Of a stretch of 64,000 nucleotides of DNA, positions 36,599 to 47,019 are shown in pieces. This stretch comes from Primorskyibacter aestuariivivens. Lineage in GTDB: Bacteria > Pseudomonadota > Alphaproteobacteria > Rhodobacterales > Rhodobacteraceae. Location of the stretch: contig NZ_JAQIOZ010000020.1 in the NCBI RefSeq assembly GCF_028023675.1, positions 1-64,000 of the forward strand, given 5' to 3'. Both the position numbers and the translations under genes were made by a program. The notes under the pieces are model-generated. The model was not told where the DNA came from and ran no database searches. It worked only from the letters and a program-made list of their open reading frames with translations. Each line of letters opens with the position of its first letter. Position 1 is the first letter of the stretch.

Positions 36599-38443
36599 AT
36601 GACCAGTTCCCAGACCAATCCCGATCCGTCTCAAACAAATCAGGCCCCCGATGCGGCGCAGATCGCGGCTGAAGAACGCCGGTCGGGATGGCGCACCATT
36701 CGTCGGGTGGCCCCCTATCTCTGGCCCGAAACGCGCCGCGACCTGCGTGTGCGCGTGGTGCTGGCCATGCTGACGCTGGTGCTGGCCAAGGTCGTGACGA
36801 TGCTCACGCCGTTTCTGTATAAATACGCGGTGGACACGCTCTCGGGCGAGGCGTCCGACCTGCTTTTGGGCGCGGTCGGGCTGACCGTCGCCTATGGCAT
36901 GGCGCGGCTTTTCATGAACGGCTTCAACCAGTTGCGCGACGCGCTTTTTGCCGCCGTGGCGCAACAGGCGCTGCGCCGTCTGGCGCTCGAGACCTTTACC
37001 CATATTCACCGCCTGTCGCTGCGCTACCACATCACGCGCAAGACCGGCGGGCTGTCCCGGATCATTGAACGGGGCGTCAAGGGCGTGGAATTCCTTCTGC
37101 GCTTCCTGCTGTTTTCGGTGGGGCCTTTGGCGCTGGAACTCATGCTGACGTCGCTGGTGCTCTTTTTGTGGTTCGATGTCTGGTATCTGGCGGTCATCGT
37201 GCTGACCATCGCGGCCTATGTGCAGTTCACCTTCAAGGTCACCGAATGGCGGGTGAAGCTGCGCCGCGAGATGAACAAGCAGGACACCGATGCCAATCAA
37301 AAGGCCATCGACAGCCTGCTCAATTTCGAAACGGTCAAGTATTTCGGGGCCGAGGCGCGCGAGGCGCGGCGCTATGACATCTCCATGGCGGGATATGAGC
37401 AAGCCGCGCTCAAGACCTCTTATTCCTTGGCCTTCCTGAATTTCGGGCAGGCGCTTCTGATCAATGGCGGGCTGGTCGCGGTGATGGTCATGGCGGCGAT
37501 GGGCGTGCAGCGCGGGGAACTGACCGTGGGCGATTTCGTCATGGTCAACGCCTACATGATCCAGATCACCATGCCGCTGAATTTCCTTGGCACCGTCTAT
37601 CGCGAGATCCGCCAGGCGCTGGTGGATATGGGCGAGATGTTCGACCTTTTGGAACAACCCGCAGAAGTCACGGACAAGCCCGGTGCAAAAGACATCGACA
37701 TTCGCGGCGGCGAGGTCCGGCTGGACAATGTGGCCTTTGGCTATGATCCGGCGCGGCCCATCCTCAAGGGCGTCAGCCTGACCGCAGGTGCGGGGCAGAA
37801 CGTGGCCATTGTCGGCCCCTCGGGTTCGGGCAAAAGCACCATCGGGCGGCTCTTGTTCCGGTTCTACGATGTGTCGGGTGGGTCGCTGAGCATTGACGGG
37901 CAGGATGTGCGTGACATCACCCAGGACAGCCTGCACAAGGCGGTGGGCGTGGTGCCGCAGGACACGGTGCTGTTCAACGATACGATCCGCTACAATATCG
38001 AATATGGTCGCGAAGGCGCGAGCGAGGAAGAGATCATTGAGGCCTCCAAATCGGCGCAGATCCATGACTTCATCACCTCGCTGCCCGAAGGTTATGACAC
38101 GATGGTGGGCGAGCGCGGGCTGAAACTCTCTGGCGGTGAAAAACAGCGCGTGGGCATCGCGCGGACCCTGCTCAAGAACCCGCCGATCCTGCTTCTGGAC
38201 GAGGCGACATCGGCGCTCGACACCGAAACCGAACAGGAAATTCAGGGCGCGCTGGCCCGCGCGGCCGAGGGGCGCACGGTGCTGATGATCGCGCACCGGC
38301 TGTCTACCGTGGCGGATGCGGACCTGATCGTGGTGTTGCAGGACGGCGAGATTGTCGAGCGCGGCACGCATTCCGACCTGCTGGCCCGCGACGGACGCTA
38401 TGCCAGCCTGTGGCGGCGGCAGCAGGCCGAGGAAGCGGCGTAA
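36599..38443 (+). CDS. Atm1/HMT1-like ABC exporter (fused permease-ATPase)
   Basis: 614 residues: a six-helix ABC transmembrane domain (about 40-320) and a nucleotide-binding domain (about 365-600). Walker A is GPSGSGKS, the Q-loop PQDTVLFNDTIRYNI, the signature LSGGEKQRVGIARTLLKNP, Walker B ILLLDEATSALD and the H-loop IAHRLSTV. NETVKYF-like NFETVKYFGAEAREARRY and YRIRQAL-like YREIRQALVDMGEMFDLL are characteristic of mitochondrial Atm1 and bacterial relatives, which export glutathione-linked sulfur or metal compounds. Its exact substrate here is inferred only from the family. Confidence 0.9.
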   Translation: MTSSQTNPDPSQTNQAPDAAQIAAEERRSGWRTIRRVAPYLWPETRRDLRVRVVLAMLTLVLAKVVTMLTPFLYKYAVDTLSGEASDLLLGAVGLTVAYGMARLFMNGFNQLRDALFAAVAQQALRRLALETFTHIHRLSLRYHITRKTGGLSRIIERGVKGVEFLLRFLLFSVGPLALELMLTSLVLFLWFDVWYLAVIVLTIAAYVQFTFKVTEWRVKLRREMNKQDTDANQKAIDSLLNFETVKYFGAEAREARRYDISMAGYEQAALKTSYSLAFLNFGQALLINGGLVAVMVMAAMGVQRGELTVGDFVMVNAYMIQITMPLNFLGTVYREIRQALVDMGEMFDLLEQPAEVTDKPGAKDIDIRGGEVRLDNVAFGYDPARPILKGVSLTAGAGQNVAIVGPSGSGKSTIGRLLFRFYDVSGGSLSIDGQDVRDITQDSLHKAVGVVPQDTVLFNDTIRYNIEYGREGASEEEIIEASKSAQIHDFITSLPEGYDTMVGERGLKLSGGEKQRVGIARTLLKNPPILLLDEATSALDTETEQEIQGALARAAEGRTVLMIAHRLSTVADADLIVVLQDGEIVERGTHSDLLARDGRYASLWRRQQAEEAA

Positions 38444-38546
38444 TTCCGCGTGTAATGCGCGTCATTAAACAATTTTAGCGCGAATCGTGGTATCCTGCGC
38501 GCGGGCACCTGATATTTTTTGCCCGTTTTTTTGACAGGAGATTACC

Positions 38547-38975
38547 ATGAACAGATTTTCCCTCGCCATCTGCGCGGCGGCGTTTTCCATTGGGTCCGTA
38601 GCCCATGCCGACATGATCGACGATTTCGGCAGCATCGAAGACAGCGTCAATGACGTGATGCTCGAAGAGATGGAGCGCATCGTCGTCGATCTCAACGAAC
38701 GTATTCCGATCCTCGATTGTGGTTGCCCGCATCTGTGCGAGATGCTGGGCGTTCTCGCCCGCAGCGGGGCCACCGGCGACCGGGCGCAGGGCGGGCTGCT
38801 CAAGGCGCTGGTCAAGGATCAGGCCGGTGGCATCGAAATGGCCATCGACAATGGCGGCAAATTCAATGCCGAGATCATGGGATCGGTGTCGGTCAAGATG
38901 GATTATTCCGAGAAATTCGACCCCGAGGCCGTGACCGGGTTGCTCAAGAAAGCCGGGCGCGCGGTGCTGCGCTGA
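38547..38975 (+). CDS. Small exported protein of unknown function
   Basis: 142 residues with a signal peptide (MNRFSLAICAAAFSIGSVAHA, cleavage near 21) and AGGAG at the expected spacing. The mature protein is acidic and has a cysteine cluster LDCGCPHLCEM (near 57-66) followed by a helical region. I do not recognise the family. It is transcribed in the same direction as its neighbours but has about 100 bp on each side. Confidence 0.7.
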   Translation: MNRFSLAICAAAFSIGSVAHADMIDDFGSIEDSVNDVMLEEMERIVVDLNERIPILDCGCPHLCEMLGVLARSGATGDRAQGGLLKALVKDQAGGIEMAIDNGGKFNAEIMGSVSVKMDYSEKFDPEAVTGLLKKAGRAVLR

Positions 38976-39085
38976 CATGACAAACGCCTTGCGCGGCTCA
39001 CGTCCGCGCGAGGCCCACTTGCGCCGACCCGCGGCCCATGTGTTATCCTCGGACCTGGCAGGGGCCTGCCAATTCGAGGATTGTC

Positions 39086-39499
39086 ATGTTGAAATTCTTT
39101 CCCATCGCGCTCATTGCTCTGGGCATCTCCGCCGCCGCGGCACAGGCGACCGACCGCTATGTCGACGGGCCAAGCTTTCCCTGTGGCGGGCGGCTGACCC
39201 CGTCCGAACACGCGATCTGCCATGATGCCTATCTGTCCGAACTGGATCGCACCATGGCGCGTCATTATTATATCAAACGCGATCTGTCCGGTCACCGCGC
39301 GCGCAAGGCGCTGCAAAGCGATCAGAAGCTCTGGCTGCGCTGGCGCGATACCTGTGGGGCCGGGGTCGGCTGTCTGGCGCGGCGTTATGAACAGCGTATT
39401 CTCGACCTCGTGCCACGCGACCGGCTGCCGCCGGGCTTTGGCTGTGGCGGGGCGGGGCGGTTGACCGGGAGGCATATGTTGTTGCCGCCCAAAGGGTGA
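39086..39499 (+). CDS. LprI-like (DUF1311) exported protein
   Basis: 137 residues from the ATG at 39086, with GAGG six bases upstream. After a signal peptide (MLKFFPIALIALGISAAAAQA) comes the LprI-type motif with four Cys residues: PCGGRLTPSEHAICHDAYLSELDRTM ... SDQKLWLRWRDTCGAGVGCLARRYEQRI. Relatives include the mycobacterial lysozyme inhibitor LprI. An anti-lysozyme role here is possible but not shown; the neighbouring murein amidase fits an envelope context. Confidence 0.82.
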   Translation: MLKFFPIALIALGISAAAAQATDRYVDGPSFPCGGRLTPSEHAICHDAYLSELDRTMARHYYIKRDLSGHRARKALQSDQKLWLRWRDTCGAGVGCLARRYEQRILDLVPRDRLPPGFGCGGAGRLTGRHMLLPPKG

Positions 39500-39593
39500 C
39501 CGCGGGTGACCGCGATTTGATCGCCAAAGCGGATGCAGAGCCAAGCTGGCGCTGCTATACTGGCGGCAGAATCCATAAGCCGAAAAGAGGCAC

Positions 39594-40820
39594 ATGAGCA
39601 GTTCCTTCCTCAGAGCGTTTGCGCTCTTGCTTTGCATTCTGCTGGCACCGGTGGCCCGGGCGCAGACCCAGGAGTTTGGCGCGCTGGCCCGTGTGATCCC
39701 CGATGAGACATCGGTGCGCGACCGGCGCGGCGGCGCGGTTGAGCTGAGCTTTGGGCTGAGCCAGGGGGTGCCATGGCGCGCTTATACGCTGGCCAATCCG
39801 GACAGGCTTGTGCTGGATTTTCAAGAGGTTGACTGGACCGGCCTCTCACCTGACAACTTCTCGTCCGAGACCATCGCAGCGGTGCAGTTTGGCGTGTTGC
39901 GCCCCGGCTGGTCGCGCTTTGTGGCCGAGCTGTCCGGCCCGCTGGGCGTGGAGACCGCGGCGCTCTTCGTGTCCCCCGAAACTGCTGCCGCGCGGCTTGA
40001 GATCCGTTTGGAAGAGCTTGACCGCGCGACGTTCAACGCCCGGACCGGGGCCGCGCCCGATGCGCGCTGGGTCCTGCCCGAACCGGGGATGCGCGCCGCG
40101 CCGCAAGCCGGGCGCGACCGGCTGGTTGTCATGCTTGATCCGGGTCACGGCGGTATTGATCCCGGTGCCATCCGCCACGGCCAGTCCGAGGCCGACCTGA
40201 TCCTGCAACTGGCCTTTGATATCGAAGAGGCGCTGCTGCGCGCGGGGGGGATCGACGTGGTCATGACCCGGCGTGATGATGTCTTTGTCTCGCTTGAGGG
40301 CCGCGTGGCCATGGCGCGCGACAGTGGCGCGCATCTGTTCATCTCGCTGCACGCCGATGCGCTTCAGGAGGGCGTGGCGCATGGGGCCAGCGTCTACACT
40401 CTGTCCGAGACCGCCACCGACGAAGCGACCGCTGCGCTGGCCGAACGTCATGAGCGCAGCGACCTGCTGGCGGGCATTGACCTGAGCGGGTCGGACGATG
40501 TGGTGGCGCAGGTGCTGATGGATCTGGCGCGGCAGGACAACGCGCCGCGCTCGACCATGCTGGCCAAGGCGCTGATCGGCGGGATCGAGACCGAGGTCGG
40601 CCATGTCCACAAACGCCCGCTGCGCTCCGCCGGATTTTCGGTGCTGAAAGCGCCCGATATCCCGTCCGTGCTGGTCGAGGCCGGGTTCCTGTCTACCGAT
40701 GAGGACCTGAAGAACCTTCAGGACCCCGGTTGGCGCGCCTCCATGGCACGTGGCATTCGCGACGGCATCCTGGCCTGGAGCTTGGCTGATGCAGCCGTCG
40801 CGCCGCTGAGGCGGAAATGA
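39594..40820 (+). CDS. amiC: N-acetylmuramoyl-L-alanine amidase (AmiC-like)
   Basis: 408 residues with a signal peptide (FLRAFALLLCILLAPVARA). An AMIN domain (about 35-125) that binds the cell wall is followed by a zinc-dependent Amidase_3 domain from VVMLDPGHGGIDPGAI, where the His is a zinc ligand. The second ligand region DLILQLAFDIEEALL, HLFISLHADAL and the catalytic Glu in VLVEAGFLS are present. It cleaves peptide stems from murein during daughter-cell separation. It lies 110 bp before mrcA. Confidence 0.92.
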   Translation: MSSSFLRAFALLLCILLAPVARAQTQEFGALARVIPDETSVRDRRGGAVELSFGLSQGVPWRAYTLANPDRLVLDFQEVDWTGLSPDNFSSETIAAVQFGVLRPGWSRFVAELSGPLGVETAALFVSPETAAARLEIRLEELDRATFNARTGAAPDARWVLPEPGMRAAPQAGRDRLVVMLDPGHGGIDPGAIRHGQSEADLILQLAFDIEEALLRAGGIDVVMTRRDDVFVSLEGRVAMARDSGAHLFISLHADALQEGVAHGASVYTLSETATDEATAALAERHERSDLLAGIDLSGSDDVVAQVLMDLARQDNAPRSTMLAKALIGGIETEVGHVHKRPLRSAGFSVLKAPDIPSVLVEAGFLSTDEDLKNLQDPGWRASMARGIRDGILAWSLADAAVAPLRRK

Positions 40821-40930
40821 TGGGCAAGCTGCGACGCCATGGGCTGAAAACAGCCCAAGATGACAGGTCTTGTGTTTTGACGCGGGCGACCCCCGGTCTT
40901 ATATAGAGCGCCTAACCAGAGGAGCCCTGC

Positions 40931-43447
40931 GTGCTACGGTTCATCCTTTCTTTCTTCGGCGGTATCTTCACGCTTGTGACCATGGGGCTTGGCGTCGTGG
41001 CGCTGTCCATTGGGGCCGTGTTCTGGATCTATGGCCAGGACCTGCCCAGTCACGAATCCCTGTCGCAATACAAACCGCCGACGATCAGCCGAATCTATTC
41101 CACCGAAGGGCGCATCATCGACGAATTTGCCAAGGAACGGCGCCTTTTCACCCCGGCCGATGAGATCCCCGATCTGGTCAAGCACGCCTTTATTTCGGCC
41201 GAGGACAAGAATTTCTATTCCCATGCGGGGTATGACGCGCGCGGCATCATCGCCGCCGCAGTGGAGGCCGTGCAGTCGCGCGGGCGCAATGTGCGCGGCG
41301 CCTCGACCATCACGCAGCAGGTCATGAAGAACTTCTTGCTCTCCGGCGACCGGCGGGTCGAGCGCAAGATCAAGGAGATCATCCTCGCCACGCGGCTTGA
41401 GGAGAGCCTGCCAAAGGACCGCATTCTGGAGCTGTACCTGAACGAGATTTTCCTCGGTCAGAACTCCTATGGCGTGGCCGCTGCGGCCCAGACCTATTTC
41501 AACAAGACTTTGGGTCAGCTCGAACCGCATGAAGCGGCGTTCCTTGCCTCGCTGCCCAAAGCTCCGTCCGATTATCACCCGGTGCGGCGCAAGGAGCGGC
41601 TCTTGCAGCGCCGCAACTTCGTTCTCAAGGAGATGATGGAGAACGGCTATATCTCCAACGCCGTCTATGCACAGGAAGTGGCCCAGCCGCTGCGCTCGGT
41701 GCAGAATGGCGATTTTGAGAGCTTCAAGACCGCGCTGCCGCCGCGCGACTATTTCACCGATGAAATCCGCCGCCAGCTGTCCGAGGATTTTGGCGAGGGT
41801 GAGTTCTTTTCCGGCGGTCTGACAGTGCGTGCCACCATCGACCCCGAGATGCAGGTGATCGCGGCCCATGCGCTGCAAAAACAGCTTGAGGATTATGACC
41901 GGGGGCTGGGCGCATGGCGCGGCACCGGCAAGAAGATCGATGCGGGCAAGCTGGACAACTGGCAAGAGGAGCTGGCCAATGTGAAAGTCGCCCGCGACAT
42001 CACGCTGGATAGCCAGTGGTATCCCGCCGTGGTGCTGGAGGTGCAGGATCAGTCACTGCGGCTGGGCATCGAAGATGTGGACCCCAACGAGAACGCCCCG
42101 CATGTGGTGCCGCGCAAGGACATTGCCTGGATCAAGGGCGATTTCTTTGACAATTTCGAACCCGGCGACGTTGTGCATGTGCGCAAAATGACCGAGGGCG
42201 ACAATGGCGAGGGCGCGTTCATCCGCTGGACCCTGCGTCAGGTGCCCGAGGTGCAGGGCGGGTTCATGGCGATGGACGTCAATACCGGCCGTGTGATCGC
42301 GATGCAGGGCGGGTTCTCCTATCAGAACTCAGTCTTCAACCGCGCGACACAGGCCCAGCGTCAGCCCGGCTCGTCCTTCAAACCCTTTGTCTATGCCTCG
42401 GCGTTGGACAGCGGCTATACCCCCGCGACCATCGTGATCGACGCACCCATTGAGATCGACACACCCCAGGGCGTCTGGCGGCCCAAGAACGCGTCGAACC
42501 AGTTCTATGGCCCGACACCGCTGCGCACCGGGATTGAACGGTCGCGGAACCTCATGACCGTGCGTCTGGCACAAGAGGTCAGCATGGAGGTGGTCGGCTC
42601 CTACGCGGAACGCTTTGGGGTCTATGATTACCTCAACCCTGTGCTGGCCAATTCGCTGGGTTCTCAGGAAACCACGCTTTTCAAGATGGTTGCGGCCTAT
42701 GCGATGTTTGCCAATGGCGGCGAACGTGTGGAACCCACGCTTGTTGACCGTGTGCAGGACCGCTACGGCAAGACGGTCTACCGTCATGACCCGCGCGACT
42801 GCACCGATTGCGACGATCCCACCATTGCCGAGACCCGCAGCCCCCGTATCGTGTCCGACCGCGAACGGGTGATGGATGCGGTGACCGCCTATCAGCTCAC
42901 CTCGATGATGAGAGGGGTGGTGGACCGCGGCACCGCTTCGCGCCATGTGAACCTTCCGGTGCCTACGGCTGGCAAGACCGGCACCACCAACGACGCCAAG
43001 GATGTGTGGTTCGTGGGCTTCACCTCGAATATCGTCGCGGGCTGCTATATCGGCTATGACCGCCCGCGCTCCTTGGGGCGCGGCGCGTCGGGTGGCGGGT
43101 TCTGTGGCCCGGTGTTCCAGCGCTTCATGAGTGAGGCGATCAAGAGCTATGGCGGCGGCAAATTCCGCGTGCCGGAGAATTGCGAATTCATCAAGATCGA
43201 CCGTTTCTCGGGCGCGCGCCTGTCTCCGGATGCAAGTGGCGACAACGTGGTCACCGAATGTTTCCGCGAGGGCGAAGAGCCGGTGTTCGGCATCATGTTC
43301 GACGGTGGTTTTGCGATGGGGTCCAACTTTGACCTGATCGTGCCGGACGGGCAGGGGCCCAAACAGGTCACCACCTCGACCGGCAAAAAGGCCATCGTTG
43401 GCCCCAAAGCCAGCTTTGGCACGCTTAGCTCGGGCGGGCTGTACTGA
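40931..43447 (+). CDS. mrcA: Penicillin-binding protein 1A (bifunctional murein synthase)
   Basis: 838 residues from a GTG start with GAGGAG six bases before. One N-terminal membrane helix is followed by the GT51 glycosyltransferase (FISAEDKNFYSHAGYD, RGASTITQQVMKNF, NEIFLGQNSYGV), an OB-like insert (about 300-430) and the transpeptidase with the serine in QPGSSFKPFVYAS, SRN in ERSRNLMTVR and KTGTTNDAKD. It polymerises and cross-links peptidoglycan. Its position directly after the amidase gene matches other alphaproteobacteria. Confidence 0.96.
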   Translation: MLRFILSFFGGIFTLVTMGLGVVALSIGAVFWIYGQDLPSHESLSQYKPPTISRIYSTEGRIIDEFAKERRLFTPADEIPDLVKHAFISAEDKNFYSHAGYDARGIIAAAVEAVQSRGRNVRGASTITQQVMKNFLLSGDRRVERKIKEIILATRLEESLPKDRILELYLNEIFLGQNSYGVAAAAQTYFNKTLGQLEPHEAAFLASLPKAPSDYHPVRRKERLLQRRNFVLKEMMENGYISNAVYAQEVAQPLRSVQNGDFESFKTALPPRDYFTDEIRRQLSEDFGEGEFFSGGLTVRATIDPEMQVIAAHALQKQLEDYDRGLGAWRGTGKKIDAGKLDNWQEELANVKVARDITLDSQWYPAVVLEVQDQSLRLGIEDVDPNENAPHVVPRKDIAWIKGDFFDNFEPGDVVHVRKMTEGDNGEGAFIRWTLRQVPEVQGGFMAMDVNTGRVIAMQGGFSYQNSVFNRATQAQRQPGSSFKPFVYASALDSGYTPATIVIDAPIEIDTPQGVWRPKNASNQFYGPTPLRTGIERSRNLMTVRLAQEVSMEVVGSYAERFGVYDYLNPVLANSLGSQETTLFKMVAAYAMFANGGERVEPTLVDRVQDRYGKTVYRHDPRDCTDCDDPTIAETRSPRIVSDRERVMDAVTAYQLTSMMRGVVDRGTASRHVNLPVPTAGKTGTTNDAKDVWFVGFTSNIVAGCYIGYDRPRSLGRGASGGGFCGPVFQRFMSEAIKSYGGGKFRVPENCEFIKIDRFSGARLSPDASGDNVVTECFREGEEPVFGIMFDGGFAMGSNFDLIVPDGQGPKQVTTSTGKKAIVGPKASFGTLSSGGLY

Positions 43448-43627
43448 GACAGGCCAGCGGGGCGCAGGGGTATGGCGGCTTTAAGGGATGGAGCCGACAC
43501 TGAAGCGAAGAACACAGGGCCGCGCCCGGCGTTACGCAGATGGGGGGCTTCGCCCCATGCTCGCGTCTTGTTCCCACCCGGCAGGCTTGATATCAGGCAA
43601 TCCTTACTCTTTGGAGCCGAATACACC

Positions 43628-44755
43628 ATGCGCGCGGAAATCGAAAACAAAGTCGCCGAGATCGAAAAATCGCTTGAGCTGCTCGCCCAACGGATGGACT
43701 ACGAAACCGCCCCGCATCGGCTTGAGGAATTCAACGCCATGACCGAGAATCCGGATCTGTGGAACGATCCGGACAAGGCGCAGAAACTCATGCGCGACCG
43801 GCAGGCGCTGATGGACAAGGTGTCGACCTACGAGACGATCAAGCAGGATCTCAGCGACAATATCGAGCTCATTGAACTGGGCGAGATGGAAGAGGACAAA
43901 GAGGTCATCGCCGATGCCGAGGCGGCGATCTCGGCGCTGGCCGTCACCGCCGCCGCGAAAGAGCTTGAGGCGCTGCTCGATGGCGAGGCGGACAGCAACG
44001 ATACCTTTCTTGAGATCAACGCGGGCGCCGGCGGTACTGAGTCCTGTGACTGGGCCTCCATGCTGGCGCGGATGTATGTGCGCTGGGCCGAATCCAAGGG
44101 CTACAAGGTCGAGCTGCAATCCGAGCAATCGGGTGACGAGGCGGGGATCAAATCCGCCGCCTACAAAATCTCGGGCCATAATGCCTATGGCTGGCTGAAA
44201 TCGGAATCGGGCGTGCACCGGCTGGTGCGCATCTCGCCCTACGATTCGGCGGCCAAACGGCATACGTCCTTCTGTTCGGTCTGGGTCTACCCGGTGGTGG
44301 ACGACAATATCGAGATCGAGGTGAACCCGGCCGATATCCGCATCGACACCTACCGGTCCTCCGGCGCTGGCGGCCAGCACGTGAACACCACCGACTCGGC
44401 CGTGCGGATCACCCACCACCCGACGGGCATCGTGGTGACCAGTTCCGAGAAATCCCAGCACCAGAACCGCGACATTGCCATGAAGGCGCTGAAATCGCGG
44501 CTCTATCAGTTGGAACTGGACCGGCGCAATGCCGATATCAATGCCGCGCATGAGGCCAAGGGCGATGCGGGCTGGGGCAACCAGATCCGGTCTTACGTGT
44601 TGCAGCCCTACCAGATGGTCAAGGACTTGCGCACCGGGCACGAGACCTCGGATACCAAGGGCGTGCTCGATGGCGATCTGGACGCGTTCATGGCTGCCAC
44701 GCTGGCGATGGATGTCTCGGGCAAGAGCCGCGCCGAGGCGCAGGGCGAGGAGTAG
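43628..44755 (+). CDS. prfB: Peptide chain release factor 2
   Basis: 375 residues from the ATG at 43628. RF2 recognises UGA/UAA stop codons. The GGQ motif is in [18 protein letters not shown]. The reading frame is continuous from the ATG; the CUU-UGA programmed frameshift site of E. coli prfB is absent. A palindromic repeat begins inside the stop codon. Confidence 0.97.
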   Translation: MRAEIENKVAEIEKSLELLAQRMDYETAPHRLEEFNAMTENPDLWNDPDKAQKLMRDRQALMDKVSTYETIKQDLSDNIELIELGEMEEDKEVIADAEAAISALAVTAAAKELEALLDGEADSNDTFLEINAGAGGTESCDWASMLARMYVRWAESKGYKVELQSEQSGDEAGIKSAAYKISGHNAYGWLKSESGVHRLVRISPYDSAAKRHTSFCSVWVYPVVDDNIEIEVNPADIRIDTYRSSGAGGQHVNTTDSAVRITHHPTGIVVTSSEKSQHQNRDIAMKALKSRLYQLELDRRNADINAAHEAKGDAGWGNQIRSYVLQPYQMVKDLRTGHETSDTKGVLDGDLDAFMAATLAMDVSGKSRAEAQGEE

Positions 44756-44806
44756 AGCATGTCGCGCAAAAGTGGGAACCGGTTTTGCGCTCCTCGGACA
44801 TGCTCT
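44754..44806. repeat. Palindromic repeat unit at the end of prfB
   Basis: Outer 10-bp arms AGAGCATGTC / GACATGCTCT and an inner 8-bp stem GCGCAAAA / TTTTGCGC enclose GTGGGAACCGG. The outer arm includes the last two bases of the prfB stop codon. This type of interspersed palindrome, with the GCGCAAAAGTGGGAACCGG core, is common in alphaproteobacterial genomes; here it likely also serves as a terminator. Confidence 0.75.
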
Positions 44807-44817
44807 AGGCCCGCGTT

Positions 44818-47019
44818 CTAACTGTTGGCGACCTCTTCGAGAAACAGGTCAAGATCGGCCATGTTGATCGGTTTGTTCAGCAGGGTCACGTCCATCCGTC
44901 TGCAGGTCTCCTGCAACACCTCGCAGCGCAGGGCTGAAATGATGCGCACCGGCAAGCGTCCGTAGCGTTCGGTGATTTCGCGGAACAGTACGGTGCCGGT
45001 CATCCTGCCGCCCAACTGCTCATCGAACAGCAGTGCGTCAGGCGTGATTTCCAGCTCTTCAAGAAGTTCCAGTGCGGTTTCGGCGTTGGGCGCTTCGATC
45101 ACGTCTGCACCGCTGTTTTCCAATGTCATGCTCAGCGCGCGGCGCAGGTTTTCATCATTCTCGACAAGAAACACCACCCGCCCCTTGACCGTGGCCGGGC
45201 TGCGCACGGCGCGCTGCGGTGGCTTGAACACGGTGCCCAGGACAGTGCCGACCATCGGCACCGTCACGGCAAAACAGGTGCCGCGCCCGGGTTGCGAAGT
45301 TAGCGAAATCTGGTGGCCCAGCCCGGCGCAGGCGCGCTCCACGATGGCCAGCCCCAGCCCCAGCCCCTCGGAGGCAGAGGCCGGTGCATCCAGCCGCGCG
45401 AATTCCCGGAACACCTCGTCCTGGAACTCTTCGGGAATGCCGGGGCCGGTGTCCCGGACCTCGATGCGCAACGCGTCGCCGTCGCGCCGCGCGCCCATCA
45501 GGATCTTGCCGGTCTGGGTATAGCGCACCGCATTGCCCAAAAGGTTCTGCAGGATGCGGCGCAGATAGCTGGCATCGGACATGACCGTGGCTCGGGTGTC
45601 CACAATGCGCAGGCCAAGCCCCTTTTGCGCCGCCAGCGGTTCCAGTTGGTGACGCAACCCGTCGAACAGGGTCTGCAACGCAACGGGACGCACCTCGAAC
45701 GCGGCTTGTCCGCTTTCGAGCTTGGAGATGTCGAGCAGTGCTTCGATGATGTTCTCGACCGAGCCCAGCGCCGACATCACCTTGTCCAGCGTCACTTCGT
45801 TCGCGACGTTGCTTTGCGTCCCCTCCAGCGATCCCAGGAACAGTTTAGCGGCCGAGAGCGGTTGCAGCAGGTCGTGACTGGCGGCGGCGACAAAACGGCT
45901 TTTGGAGGCATTGGCACGCTCGGCAGCGCTCAGTGCGGCGGCAAGCTCGGTGGTGCGCTCGGCCACCCGCGCCTCCAGCCGCTCGTTCATTTCCTGCAAC
46001 ACGCGCGCCGCGTTGCGTTCGGCGGTGACGTCGGTAAAGCTGATCACAAAGCCGCCATCCGGCAGGCCTTGGGCAAAGGCGTCGAGCACCAGCGCATTGG
46101 CCTGTGCGACCTCAAAGCGCAGCGCGCCGCGATTTATCCGGCGCGTGGCCCAGTCCAGCAGGCGCTTGCGCGACATGCCCTGAGACAGGGTGAAATCCTG
46201 CGGCAGATGCCCCACCAGCGTGGCAAACCGCGCGCCCAGCTGGATGCGGTTCATCGGGATCTTGAGCAGTTCCGCCACCCGCGCATTCCAGCCCAGAAGC
46301 TGCGCCTCTTCGTCAAAGATGCAGACTCCCTGATGCAGGTGCTCCAGCGTCGCTGCGATCAGCCGGGCCTGTTTGTCCTGCAACCGCGCGCGTTCCTCGC
46401 GCTCCAGCCGAATGAGGTCGGTCACGTCGGTTTGCAGCACGACGGTGCCCTGCGATTCCGTGCGCCGCTCGGACACTTGTAACCACATGTCCTGTTTCAG
46501 CCGGACATTGAACATGGCGTTGCGGTTGCGATGGCGGCTCTTGCGCATCGCGGCCCAGCCAGCAGAGGTTTCCCCGTCCGGCAGGGCGAGATAGGCGCTC
46601 TGGCTGACAAGTTCCACATAGCGGTCAAAGGCGATGCCGGGGACCAGCTTGCCCGCGATATCGCGCATGTCCTGGCAAAAGCGCGAGTTGCACAGCACCA
46701 ACGTGTCGGTGTTGTCGAACAGCGCAAAGCCTTCGTTCACCGACTCGATCGCCTCGGTCAGATAGGCGCGCGCGGCCTCGGTCTCGGCGTTTGCCTGTTC
46801 CAGCCGCAGGTTGCTTTCCTGCAAAAGGTTGAGCGCCTGTTCCAGATCGCGGGTGCGGCTGCGTACCTGGTCTTCCAAAAGCGCCGCGCGTTCGAACTGC
46901 GCATAGGCAAGGCCGGACGGGTCCTTTTGCCGCTCCACGCGCCGCATGAGTGACTGCGCGATGCGCATCAGCTTTTCGTTCTGGCGCTCGAGGCTGTCGT
47001 TGTTGTTAATCAGGGTCAT
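44818..47019 (-). CDS. Hybrid sensor histidine kinase (PAS-PAS-HisKA-HATPase-REC)
   Basis: 733 residues from the ATG at 47019. No transmembrane segment is seen, so it should be cytoplasmic. An N-terminal coiled coil (about 8-88) precedes two PAS domains (about 88-200 and 218-332), a second coiled coil, the HisKA domain with His382 in ASHDLLQPLSAAK, the ATPase domain (N box QNLLGNAVRY, DTGPGIP, LGLGLAI) and a C-terminal receiver with Asp666 in LLFDEQL. The start overlaps the upstream FIST gene by 14 bp, so the two are translationally coupled. Confidence 0.93.
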   Translation of the reverse strand: MTLINNNDSLERQNEKLMRIAQSLMRRVERQKDPSGLAYAQFERAALLEDQVRSRTRDLEQALNLLQESNLRLEQANAETEAARAYLTEAIESVNEGFALFDNTDTLVLCNSRFCQDMRDIAGKLVPGIAFDRYVELVSQSAYLALPDGETSAGWAAMRKSRHRNRNAMFNVRLKQDMWLQVSERRTESQGTVVLQTDVTDLIRLEREERARLQDKQARLIAATLEHLHQGVCIFDEEAQLLGWNARVAELLKIPMNRIQLGARFATLVGHLPQDFTLSQGMSRKRLLDWATRRINRGALRFEVAQANALVLDAFAQGLPDGGFVISFTDVTAERNAARVLQEMNERLEARVAERTTELAAALSAAERANASKSRFVAAASHDLLQPLSAAKLFLGSLEGTQSNVANEVTLDKVMSALGSVENIIEALLDISKLESGQAAFEVRPVALQTLFDGLRHQLEPLAAQKGLGLRIVDTRATVMSDASYLRRILQNLLGNAVRYTQTGKILMGARRDGDALRIEVRDTGPGIPEEFQDEVFREFARLDAPASASEGLGLGLAIVERACAGLGHQISLTSQPGRGTCFAVTVPMVGTVLGTVFKPPQRAVRSPATVKGRVVFLVENDENLRRALSMTLENSGADVIEAPNAETALELLEELEITPDALLFDEQLGGRMTGTVLFREITERYGRLPVRIISALRCEVLQETCRRMDVTLLNKPINMADLDLFLEEVANS

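Noticed and set aside
36305-38371. 688-codon minus-strand open frame
   Set aside because: It is antisense to the ABC exporter gene, which has all expected motifs. The translation has Arg/His/Gln-rich shadow composition.
43628-43760. Programmed frameshift in prfB
   Set aside because: The reading frame is continuous from the ATG, with no in-frame UGA and no CUU-UGA slippery site near codon 25.
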